Below, in pieces: positions 1 to 5,336 of a DNA stretch of 5,364 nt. Within the stretch, counting starts at the first letter, position 1. Every line of letters starts with the position of its first letter. The notes under the pieces were generated by a model, which was not told the origin of the DNA, did not search any database, and was given only the letters and a program-made list of their open reading frames with translations. The position numbers and the translations under genes are program-made. The DNA comes from UBA10427 sp003500135 (GTDB lineage: Bacteria > Bacteroidota > Bacteroidia > Cytophagales > Cyclobacteriaceae), in assembly GCA_963966275.1 (NCBI GenBank), contig CAWZYQ010000201.1:1-5364 (forward strand), read 5' to 3'.

Positions 1-51
1 ATAGATCAAACAAACTCATATATCGCCAAAGAATTAATTGAAAGGGGATAA
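1..51 (+). CDS. Possible C-terminal tail of an upstream gene (partial)
   Basis: The first frame is open from the window edge and reads IDQTNSYIAKELIERG before a TAA stop at 49-51. The peptide has ordinary helix-like composition, and no family can be named from 16 residues. The other two plus-strand frames close within or just after the same stretch. The fragment is too short to separate from chance, so the call rests on its position just upstream of an intergenic gap and a new gene. It could equally be non-coding. Confidence 0.3.
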   Translation: MDQTNSYIAKELIERG

Positions 52-154
52 TTAGGTTTTAGAAAAGGCACATTTCAGCTGCATAAATAATATAGAAAGA
101 TGTATATTGATCATAAAAACAGGCAATGGATTGCTCATACAATGTGTAAAAACT

Positions 155-832
155 ATGAAAAAGAGGGTGATAATCCATTTTTACTACTTGTTTTTATCTG
201 TGGTATTAGCGGTTCCCACGTTTGCCCAACCTTCCCTCGGCATTTACTTCAGTTATGACAATACGCGCTATTCGGGTGATATACCTTCCGGTTTTAAATA
301 CGAGTTCAAAGGAGGCTATTCCATTGGGGTCTCTTCTGAATTCAAAATTGCGGAGGATGTCTATTTGTGCCTGCGACCTGCTTATGGAAGCAATGGAAGC
401 AACGTATCCACCAGAATAGATACCCTTTTCGTTGATGAAGACCTAAACCCCATCGATAGTCTTTTCATATTTGATATCAACACGAGGGCGGTGAACCTGC
501 CCATCCTTTTTAAGGTGATGGTCAACAAATCTTTTTATGCCATAGCGGGCGCATATACTTCTTATGTGCTCACGGCAGATGCCAACGTGGCCGGGTTCTC
601 AAAAGAGGTTCTGCCACAAATGAGCCGTTTCCAGGTCCAGTCGGCCTTCGGTTTTGGCTTTAAGCTCCCTATCAAAAGAAGTTTAGTAAACATTGAGCTG
701 ACCTATGTGCAGAGTTTGAATACGGTAACCAAAACCAGGGCCATTGAAGAAAGAGAGGCGCCACGTTTACGGAACCAGGGCCTGACCGCCAGCCTCCATT
801 TTCTTATTCCCACTACCAAACCCAGACCGTGA
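155..832 (+). CDS. Outer-membrane beta-barrel protein, PorT/OMP_b-brl-like
   Basis: The 225-aa product is probably an exported outer-membrane beta-barrel protein. I chose the ATG at 155 over the earlier TTG at 107 because it puts a classical signal peptide at the N-terminus: MKKR, then a hydrophobic run (about residues 5-20), then a TFA|Q cleavage site near residues 22-25. The rest alternates polar and hydrophobic residues in strand-like blocks with glycine/aromatic turns. Around residues 115-140 there is a segment (LPILFK, then AGAYTSYVL) typical of the Bacteroidota outer-membrane beta-barrel domain family (PorT-like, PF13568 type). The protein ends with a strand-like GLTASLHFLIP and a short proline-rich tail. 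The start lacks a clear Shine-Dalgarno sequence, as is usual in this phylum. Its stop overlaps the start of the next gene, so the two are probably co-translated. Members of this family rarely have a known ligand, so no substrate is proposed. Confidence 0.75.
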   Translation: MKKRVIIHFYYLFLSVVLAVPTFAQPSLGIYFSYDNTRYSGDIPSGFKYEFKGGYSIGVSSEFKIAEDVYLCLRPAYGSNGSNVSTRIDTLFVDEDLNPIDSLFIFDINTRAVNLPILFKVMVNKSFYAIAGAYTSYVLTADANVAGFSKEVLPQMSRFQVQSAFGFGFKLPIKRSLVNIELTYVQSLNTVTKTRAIEEREAPRLRNQGLTASLHFLIPTTKPRP

Positions 833-1797
833 TGCATCGCACAATACTTACAGGGCTGGTTATTGTTTTGATTACCCCACTTGCTTTTGGTCAGAAAGAA
901 AGGAAAACGCTACAGGGGTCGGTGCCAACATTGAACGGGCATCGTTTTGTGGACAACCGGATTGTGGACAATCCATTTTTAAACAGTCTATTTGAACTCC
1001 GAATGGGCTATGGGAACAGTCAGCGATTGAGGTTTCCGGAGATCGAAATTGGCGATACGGTCATTCGCCGAACGACGGGTGGGTTGATCTTCCTGAATTT
1101 AAATACACGCATTCAAATAAAACTAAAAGACTGGTTGACCTATCAGTTTGAGGGCGGTGGGTCTGGAAGGGTGGGCACTGATCCCGGCAGCTTGCTAACC
1201 AATGGGCTCAATACCTTTGTAGGCGTGTACAATGGCTGGAAGATACGGCTATATCATGATGAGAAACAATATCTGTCGACACAGGTAGGGGTGCGCACCA
1301 ACAATGCTACCGTAACCAACATACAGCGGTATGTGCAACAAATTCTCGATGGCGTTCCCTCGCCCAATCTTTCGGAGGATATTTTTGTATTGCAGGGGGT
1401 ATGGTCGTTGAGTTACGCGTATGGGGCCAGCTCTTTATTAGGGTTCGCCATGGATACGAAGTTGGTGTATGGCGATTTGTTTGAACCGGGAAAATCCGGA
1501 TGGACAGGAAGCATAGGGGCGGCCATTGATTTGAACCTTTACCCGAAAACCAGTATCCCATTGGGATTTAGCTTTGCCTATGCCTACGCCAATTTGCCTG
1601 ATTTTACCACGGCACAGTACAATACCGAATCGTATTTCAATACCAAGATCGCCTTTACCCAATCTGAGAATTTCATTATTTCACTGGAAACTACCACTTA
1701 CAAGGCGCCCTACCTGCTGGGGTTTCGCGAGATAGACCAAAACGAAGACACCCGGGTGCAGACCTTCAGCCTCAATATGCTGATCTATTTTGATTGA
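832..1797 (+). CDS. Exported outer-membrane beta-barrel-like protein of unknown function
   Basis: The 321-aa product carries an N-terminal signal peptide: MHRT, a hydrophobic core at about residues 5-18, and AFG|Q at 18-21. The mature part is rich in amphipathic strand-like segments with aromatic girdles, such as LTYQFEGGG near 102-110, WSLSYAYGASSLLGFAMD near 191-208, and SFAYAYANLP near 247-256. It ends with SLNMLIYFD, whose aromatic penultimate residue resembles the end of an outer-membrane barrel strand. I do not recognise a named family. The ATG at 832 shares its A with the TGA of the preceding gene (TGATG). A GTG at 829 is an alternative start that adds one residue. The overlap implies translational coupling and a shared role with the first barrel protein. 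Tandem stops, TGA then TAA, close the gene. The most likely location is the outer membrane, as a pore or scaffold protein. The substrate is unknown. Confidence 0.6.
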   Translation: MHRTILTGLVIVLITPLAFGQKERKTLQGSVPTLNGHRFVDNRIVDNPFLNSLFELRMGYGNSQRLRFPEIEIGDTVIRRTTGGLIFLNLNTRIQIKLKDWLTYQFEGGGSGRVGTDPGSLLTNGLNTFVGVYNGWKIRLYHDEKQYLSTQVGVRTNNATVTNIQRYVQQILDGVPSPNLSEDIFVLQGVWSLSYAYGASSLLGFAMDTKLVYGDLFEPGKSGWTGSIGAAIDLNLYPKTSIPLGFSFAYAYANLPDFTTAQYNTESYFNTKIAFTQSENFIISLETTTYKAPYLLGFREIDQNEDTRVQTFSLNMLIYFD

Positions 1798-1952
1798 TAA
1801 GCTTCGTGTTTTGTGGATTCGGAAAATAAAGTTGATTGAGTGTGCTGGCTTGTGTCTCCATATATTCTAAACCTTGGTTTGTGTTCCCACAAAATGAAAC
1901 ACATTAATAAGAAATGCACATCAATACCCTATGAGTGTTAAAAACCTGGGAT

Positions 1953-2184
1953 TTATTTGTAAGTGAGGCTCTCATAAAGCCGGCCCTGATTACTTTTTGA
2001 TGTTTGTACTATGTATTTTTCCCCTACTTCTTTAAGTATATGAAATGATGCAGGATTGATTGAAATTCTCGACAAAGAAGGAAGTAACAAACTTCCTGAA
2101 TCACATTTTCTTTTCAACCACCACTATATTGCTTTGCTGCTTAAGCTCAGACTGAAAAGAACGTAAATGCTTGCTGAAATGTAT
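1953..2184 (-). pseudogene. Possible frameshifted gene remnant, family not recognised
   Basis: Two overlapping minus-strand frames look coding-like. The upstream one is open from 2184 to 2104 and contains SELKQQSNIVVVEKKM, ending at a TGA at 2101-2103. The downstream one is open from 2123 to 1953 (57 codons including the TAA) and contains DSGSLLLPSLSRISINP and, further on, KEVGEKYIVQTSKSNQG. A one-base shift near 2100-2106 would join them into one continuous peptide. Neither frame has a suitable start codon, and the upstream frame is closed by a stop at 2185-2187, so the 5' part is missing or shifted again. A weak resemblance to the osmC neighbour (KKYLLGKTTEGR against EKYIVQTSKSNQGR) allows a decayed paralogue, but this is not established. 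Chance open frames in AT-rich DNA are the main alternative. Confidence 0.35.
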
Positions 2185-2225
2185 TCACTAAAATCGAAAC
2201 ACTCCGGAGAAGAATGATCGAGGGT

Positions 2226-2263
2226 AGCTGGCGCTTAATTGATAAGTATATCAAGCGCCAGCT
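2226..2263. terminator. Strong hairpin at the osmC 3' end, possible terminator
   Basis: The arms AGCTGGCGCTT (2226-2236) and AAGCGCCAGCT (2253-2263) are perfect 11-base inverted repeats, extendable by two G-T wobble pairs. An alternative fold pairs TTGATA (2239-2244) with TATCAA (2249-2254) over an AGTA loop, leaving a TTAA bulge below a 9-bp stem. The structure starts 18 bases beyond the osmC stop codon, which suits a transcript end or 3' stabilising structure for the minus-strand operon. No T-run follows on either strand, so it is not a textbook intrinsic terminator. GCTAC is repeated in tandem beside it at 2269-2278. Confidence 0.45.
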
Positions 2264-2281
2264 GTACTGCTACGCTACAGA

Positions 2282-2740
2282 TTAAACCCTTTCTTCCATT
2301 AAACCTTCGTGTTTTGTAGAAGTAACGATTTTTGAAGTGTTGATTATGTTATCTGCTACTGGGCATCTTCGACTGATCTCATTCACGAAATCCTCTTTTT
2401 CTTTATTCGACATGTCGTCGGCATGTACGGTAATGGAACTCCTGATTTCTGTAAAGCCGGCCCTTCCTTCAGTAGTTTTCCCAAGCAGATACTTTTTGTC
2501 AATATCGCCTTCAACCGTTACATGTATACCATCAACGCCAAGATTATTTTGATTGGAAATTATTTTGCCAACGGCACAAAAGCATGCGGCCAGTGAGCTA
2601 AGAAAAAGCTCCAATGGGTTTGGTCCCAGGTCTTCGCCACCGGCAGCCTTTGGCTGGTCGATTATTAACTTATGCGAGCATTCAATTTCGGTTCGGTAGT
2701 TCTGTTCTACACTTCCTTTAACTGTTATTGTATTTATCAT
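2282..2740 (-). CDS. osmC: OsmC/Ohr-family thiol-dependent peroxidase
   Basis: The 152-aa product belongs to the OsmC/Ohr superfamily. These are cytoplasmic homodimers that reduce organic hydroperoxides using a reactive cysteine pair. The family signature is clear at residues 34-53: GGEDLGPNPLELFLSSLAAC. It holds the helix glutamate (Glu44) and the first cysteine (Cys53, with Cys55 close by). The second, resolving-type cysteine is Cys126 in RRCPVADNI, and Arg16 in NYRTEI is the likely partner arginine of the active site. Length is normal for the family. The ATG at 2738-2740 fits the domain start, and A-rich sequence rather than a Shine-Dalgarno precedes it. It lies 55 bases downstream of the 126-aa gene on the same strand, so co-transcription is likely, with control from the divergent region next to the AraC gene. 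The general OsmC-like branch is more certain than a specific OsmC or Ohr subtype. Confidence 0.9.
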   Translation of the reverse strand: MINTITVKGSVEQNYRTEIECSHKLIIDQPKAAGGEDLGPNPLELFLSSLAACFCAVGKIISNQNNLGVDGIHVTVEGDIDKKYLLGKTTEGRAGFTEIRSSITVHADDMSNKEKEDFVNEISRRCPVADNIINTSKIVTSTKHEGLMEERV

Positions 2741-2795
2741 TGTTAATTAAGTTTATATTATAGAAAAATTCAGTTTATGCTTCGTATACCTTTTA

Positions 2796-3176
2796 TCAGT
2801 TTGATTTTATTTCCACATTAATGGGAATGCCATAATATTCAAGGGCATCGGTATAAGTGCGCCTGATGTATGGCGGAATAGTATCATGATGCTTTACGAT
2901 TATTTTATTTCCTCCATTTTTGCAAATGGATTCCCATGTCGCTTCAATTATTTTCCAATCCAAACCAAGGGGGTCGCTTTCTATATTGTCATCGCGGATA
3001 ATAAGGGTTTTCGTATTCAGTAATTCAACAACACCCGAAATTGACTTAAGAAAACTTTTTACATCCATGTTTTTTGCATCCTCGGTAAAATAAACCTCGA
3101 GTGTATGATCCTTCGAATCATAGGAGGTATGCCAGGATTTCTCAACCTCGGTGAACTGACCATGCATTTTTTTCAT
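2796..3176 (-). CDS. Small cytoplasmic protein of unknown function, upstream of osmC
   Basis: The 126-aa product has no signal peptide or membrane segment and should be cytoplasmic. Predicted strands and helices seem to alternate: strand TLEVYF (25-30), helix DVKSFLKSISGVVELLN (38-54), strand TLIIRDD (57-63), helix LDWKIIEATWESICKNG (72-88), strand NKIIVKHH (90-97), helix RRTYTDALEYYG (105-116), strand INVEIK (119-124). This alpha/beta order recalls the small STAS/SpoIIAA-like fold, which is an impression and not a motif match. No catalytic motif is evident. The start at 3174-3176 is preceded by A-rich sequence. The in-frame ATG at 3165-3167 (residue 4) is an alternative. As the first gene of the minus-strand pair it faces the AraC gene across a repeat-rich spacer, so it is probably regulated by that protein and works with the OsmC peroxidase. 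Confidence 0.75.
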   Translation of the reverse strand: MKKMHGQFTEVEKSWHTSYDSKDHTLEVYFTEDAKNMDVKSFLKSISGVVELLNTKTLIIRDDNIESDPLGLDWKIIEATWESICKNGGNKIIVKHHDTIPPYIRRTYTDALEYYGIPINVEIKSN

Positions 3177-3199
3177 ATACGTTTTGTTTTAAATGAAAT

Positions 3200-3229
3200 T
3201 TTACCACAACCTGTATTCAACTTTACCAC
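3200..3229. promoter_or_regulatory. Direct repeat TTTACCAC x2, candidate regulator site
   Basis: TTTACCAC occurs at 3200-3207 and 3222-3229, a 22-base period or about two helical turns. AraC-family proteins carry two helix-turn-helix units and commonly bind pairs of direct repeats spaced about 21-22 bases. The pair lies 24-53 bases upstream of the 126-aa gene start. Binding by the adjacent regulator is inferred. Confidence 0.4.
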
Positions 3230-3276
3230 TTATGAAATAATAAGTGGCGTAATAAATTTAACTATTTGAATACAGG
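3210..3276. repeat. Nested inverted repeats (11-bp outer, 8-bp inner)
   Basis: The outer arms CCTGTATTCAA (3210-3220) and TTGAATACAGG (3266-3276) are perfect inverted repeats. Inside them CCACTTAT (3226-3233) and ATAAGTGG (3240-3247) form a second perfect pair around a 6-base loop. The left spacer between arms is 5 bases and the right one is 18. The element could be a dyad operator, or an RNA hairpin in the leader of a minus-strand transcript starting to its right. It overlaps the right copy of the TTTACCAC direct repeat. Confidence 0.5.
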
Positions 3277-3357
3277 CTTCTTATCATTCCCAAGTGATAT
3301 AAATCCCATTTGAACCTTACAAAATTCATATGTCCGGTTTTGCTATTGATCCTTTAA

Positions 3358-3388
3358 TCAATATTGGGATCATTTATTGTTCAATATT
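3358..3388. promoter_or_regulatory. Direct repeat TCAATATT x2 upstream of the AraC gene
   Basis: TCAATATT occurs at 3358-3365 and 3381-3388, a 23-base period, about 62-92 bases upstream of the regulator start. The spacing resembles the other direct-repeat pair and could serve autoregulation. AT-rich octamers recur by chance more often than mixed ones, so confidence is low. Confidence 0.25.
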
Positions 3389-3449
3389 TCAAAATCGTAC
3401 TTCGCTCTATACTAATTTACGTATATAAAGAGTAGGATTTTCGTTATTA

Positions 3450-4475
3450 ATGCTGCAGATGGACAATAAAATAACCAAAAAAGACATTAATGATATTCCG
3501 CCATTGTTTCTTTTAAACGAAGACACCGCAGAGGAAATGTTGGAGGAATATGCCTACCAGATGTATGATGAAGAGGTATTCAATCCTTTATCGGGTATTC
3601 ATAATAATAAGCTATCCGGGTTGGCCTTAAATGTTGAAAACGGTTTGGAATTTATGCATGTCAGAAGTAGGATACCCCGTGATATGACGCTCATAAGAAA
3701 ATCCCGTGATAGCAAAGACACTGTAGCGATCTACTTTTTTTACGGTTCATCCTTTGATTATTTTGTGGAAAACAAAATGGAACAGAACGTATCGGGATTT
3801 CACAATGGGATCATCATTCATAATTATTCGAGTAACGTGAAAATATCTCTATTTAAAGATCAGGAACTCAATTTTACGATTGTAAGGATCCGTAAAAGTA
3901 TACTTTATAAATATTTCAGGTCATTGTCTGCGGAATTGGAAAAAATGCTCTTTACGAATACGCCAATACTAATATATGAACATCTGGATCAAAAAACATT
4001 GGACCACCTTAGGTTGATGACCTATCTGCATTCGACTATGCATACTTCAAAACATCTTATATTTGCTAAATCGATTGAGCTTCTGGCGCTTGTTTTCAAT
4101 CTGCTATTAACCAGGCGCCAGAACGAGAGCATACAGCTTACCAATATTAATTATGACCATATTTTCAATGCCAAGAATTTTCTACTTAAAGATTGGCAAA
4201 ATCCACCCACCATCAGGCAATTAAGTAAGTTTATGGGCATGAGCCCCACCAGGGCCAAGGCGGTTTTCAAACAGGTTTTTGGCTATCCTCCGCACAATTA
4301 CTTAAAAAGAAAAAAGATGGAAGCGGCATATGACCTGGTTATTAATTCCGGACATAACATCACCGAAATAGGAAGGCAATTAGGATATAAAAACATGAGT
4401 CATTTTTCTGCCGACTTCAAAAAATATCATGGCATAACCCCAAAGAAGTTAAAGGCCGGATCGCGGATCAAGTGA
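3450..4475 (+). CDS. AraC-family transcriptional regulator, PchR-like
   Basis: The 341-aa product has a C-terminal AraC/XylS DNA-binding domain (about residues 235-335). The first helix-turn-helix covers about 254-278 (TIRQLSKFMGMSPTRAKAVF then KQVFG). The second covers about 303-334, with the family-typical ITEIGRQLGYKNMSHFSADF followed by KKYHGITPKKL. The N-terminal part (about 55-225) has the layout of PchR-type regulators in Bacteroidota: a strand-rich sensor region followed by helices and the linker segment EKMLFTNTPILIYEHLD (164-180). The effector cannot be deduced. PchR itself responds to a siderophore, which need not hold here. The start used is ATG 3450; ATG 3459 (residue 4) is possible. 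It is transcribed divergently from the 126-aa/osmC pair and is the likely controller of that pair and of itself. Its DNA is more AT-rich than the barrel genes. Confidence 0.9.
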   Translation: MLQMDNKITKKDINDIPPLFLLNEDTAEEMLEEYAYQMYDEEVFNPLSGIHNNKLSGLALNVENGLEFMHVRSRIPRDMTLIRKSRDSKDTVAIYFFYGSSFDYFVENKMEQNVSGFHNGIIIHNYSSNVKISLFKDQELNFTIVRIRKSILYKYFRSLSAELEKMLFTNTPILIYEHLDQKTLDHLRLMTYLHSTMHTSKHLIFAKSIELLALVFNLLLTRRQNESIQLTNINYDHIFNAKNFLLKDWQNPPTIRQLSKFMGMSPTRAKAVFKQVFGYPPHNYLKRKKMEAAYDLVINSGHNITEIGRQLGYKNMSHFSADFKKYHGITPKKLKAGSRIK

Positions 4476-4569
4476 TGTAGCTGTTGGTAGGCTAACCCAC
4501 ATATCGTCGATCAGGGGCCCAAGAAGCGGATTAGATCATTATCTTTCTTCTTATGTAATAATTTCTTAA
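4476..4569. other. Spacer after the AraC gene, no clear terminator
   Basis: Only weak inverted repeats are visible here, such as TAGC with GCTA just after the stop codon and ATTAT with ATAAT near 4540-4562. No stem plus T-run was found. The spacer ends abruptly where higher-GC coding-like sequence begins at about 4570. Confidence 0.4.
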
Positions 4570-4872
4570 CATTTCAGTTCCTTCTCTGTTGGCGCCAAGC
4601 ACTTGTTTGGCAACAGCGACAACCGGCTATCGCTCGAACTGCTTTATTCCTATGCTCAGACTGAAGCGCTGGAGACCAGCATGTCATTGCCGGTCAGGTA
4701 TCTGCGTTATCTGGCAGGTCTGGAGCTCAAGCTGACTGACGGCACACGGCTCCAACTGGAGATGGGTGGATAAAAATTTTACGAAGGCGAAACCGAAGCC
4801 AACCGCATCCTGTCCAACTTTGGCTTAAAGCACAGTATCCGGAATGAAAGGAGGTATAAGCATAAGTATTGA
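4570..4872 (+). pseudogene. Decayed fragment of an outer-membrane-type beta-strand protein
   Basis: A plus-strand frame opens right after a TAA at 4567-4569 with no start codon and reads convincingly as protein. It holds SVGAKHLFGNSDNRLSLELL, then strand-like SLPVRYLRYLAGLELKLTDG, then LQLEMGG. A TAA at 4771-4773 interrupts it. The same frame resumes at once with KFYEGETEANRILSNFGLKH and continues to a TGA at 4870-4872. The identical style on both sides of the TAA suggests a nonsense mutation in a gene whose 5' part is gone. Alternating hydrophobic and polar strands with GG turns indicate an outer-membrane beta-barrel or porin-like C-terminal half. It is richer in G and C (many CTG, GGC and GCC codons) than the AraC gene beside it. 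The exact family is not recognised, and the true end could lie before 4872. Confidence 0.6.
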
Positions 4873-4930
4873 TGGTAGCCTCATGGTTCACGCATTATAT
4901 AATTTCACACGATCTAGATACTTCTCCCAC

Positions 4931-4960
4931 GATCAGAGTCTCGCCCCGCGGACTCTGATC
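4931..4960. repeat. Perfect 10-bp hairpin with GC-rich tip
   Basis: GATCAGAGTC (4931-4940) pairs perfectly with GACTCTGATC (4951-4960). Inside, CGC (4942-4944) pairs with GCG (4948-4950) around a CCC loop, leaving only T4941 bulged. Purine-rich sequence borders both arms when read on the minus strand (GGAGAGAAAT before, GTGGGAGAAG after). It is followed on the plus strand by ATTTCTCTCC, which is not a true T-run, so a repeat-element hairpin is favoured over an intrinsic terminator. Confidence 0.55.
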
Positions 4961-5180
4961 ATTTCTCTCCTTGCGATTCAGTACTTTGAAAGGTCTCCCT
5001 CTGCCGCAGGTTTAGCGGAGCGTAGCTTGTGGCAAGATCCTTCAAGCTTTCAACTTGAGTCAGCGGTTTTGTTGGTTAAGCAAGGTAGAGTACGCGCTGG
5101 TATTTGGTAGCACAATTCAGGGAAAATGAATAAGGATAAAGATCAGAATACAATTTGTAGTGGTCGTTTGCCCTCAAGCC

Positions 5181-5208
5181 CTGATGAAATCCTTACAGGA
5201 TTTATCAG
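5181..5208. repeat. Hairpin with a single bulged G
   Basis: CTGAT (5181-5185) and AAATCC (5187-5192) pair with GGATTT (5198-5203) and ATCAG (5204-5208) around a TTACA loop. This gives 11 base pairs interrupted only by G5186. No T-run follows. It lies in gene-free repeat-rich sequence. Confidence 0.45.
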
Positions 5209-5210
5209 AA

Positions 5211-5275
5211 TTCTCATCCGAACCGGGCGGGCTCTTCATTTGCTCATACGCACAAGGCATGCGCTTCATCCCCTC
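5211..5275. repeat. Two imperfect 30-base tandem units
   Basis: Sequence at 5211-5240 recurs at 5241-5270 with a period of exactly 30. The clearest matching parts are TTCTCATCCG against TGCTCATACG and GCTCTTCATTTGCTC (5231-5245) against GCGCTTCATCCCCTC (5261-5275), the latter 11 of 15. Translated, this produces a 10-residue repeat (IRTGRALHLL and IRTRHALHPL) in an otherwise unconvincing open frame. Confidence 0.35.
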
Positions 5276-5336
5276 GCGGATCTTCGATTTTTGTCAATTC
5301 GATTACTTATAAATGTAATTGATAACCTCTGGACCA

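Larger units (their letters stand above)
1798..2281. other. Intergenic stretch without an intact gene
   Basis: These 484 bases between the second barrel gene and the convergent osmC gene hold no complete reading frame I would annotate. They contain minus-strand coding-like remnants (1953-2184), two 13-base sequences also found inside osmC (1802-1814 and 1975-1987), and a strong hairpin (2226-2263). No T-run following a stem was found downstream of either flanking gene. The stretch is best read as decayed sequence plus a 3' end structure. Confidence 0.6.
3177..3449. promoter_or_regulatory. Divergent control region between the 126-aa gene and the AraC gene
   Basis: This 273-base AT-rich spacer must hold the promoters for both directions. 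I could not place a convincing Bacteroidota -33/-7 (TTTG / TAnnTTTG) pair on either strand. It contains nested inverted repeats and two direct-repeat pairs spaced 22 and 23 bases (listed separately), which suits AraC-type operator architecture. A further 6-base inverted repeat, TGATCC (3347-3352) with GGATCA (3367-3372), lies within the right half. AGTAGGA at 3431-3437 is the nearest purine-rich stretch before the regulator start, but it is 12 bases away. Confidence 0.55.

Noticed and set aside
107..154. TTG start at 107 for the first barrel gene
   Set aside because: It would put 16 non-signal-like residues ahead of a textbook signal peptide that begins at ATG 155.
222..419. Plus-strand open frame of 65 codons inside the first barrel gene
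   Set aside because: It lies wholly within the well-supported barrel gene in another frame and has no domain-like pattern.
1307..1662. Two minus-strand open frames (1307-1561 and 1438-1662)
   Set aside because: Both are antisense shadows of the second barrel gene, with no signal, motif or plausible composition.
1775..1861. 29-codon minus-strand frame starting with ATG at 1859-1861
   Set aside because: It is very short, overlaps the end of the second barrel gene antisense, and has no supporting motif.
2337..2552. Plus-strand open frame of 71 codons
   Set aside because: It is antisense to osmC, whose catalytic motifs establish the real strand.
4844..5110. Plus-strand open frame of 88 codons
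   Set aside because: It starts inside the decayed barrel fragment, crosses a perfect hairpin and has no recognisable protein pattern. The GGAGG at 4850-4854 lies after its start codon and does not support it.
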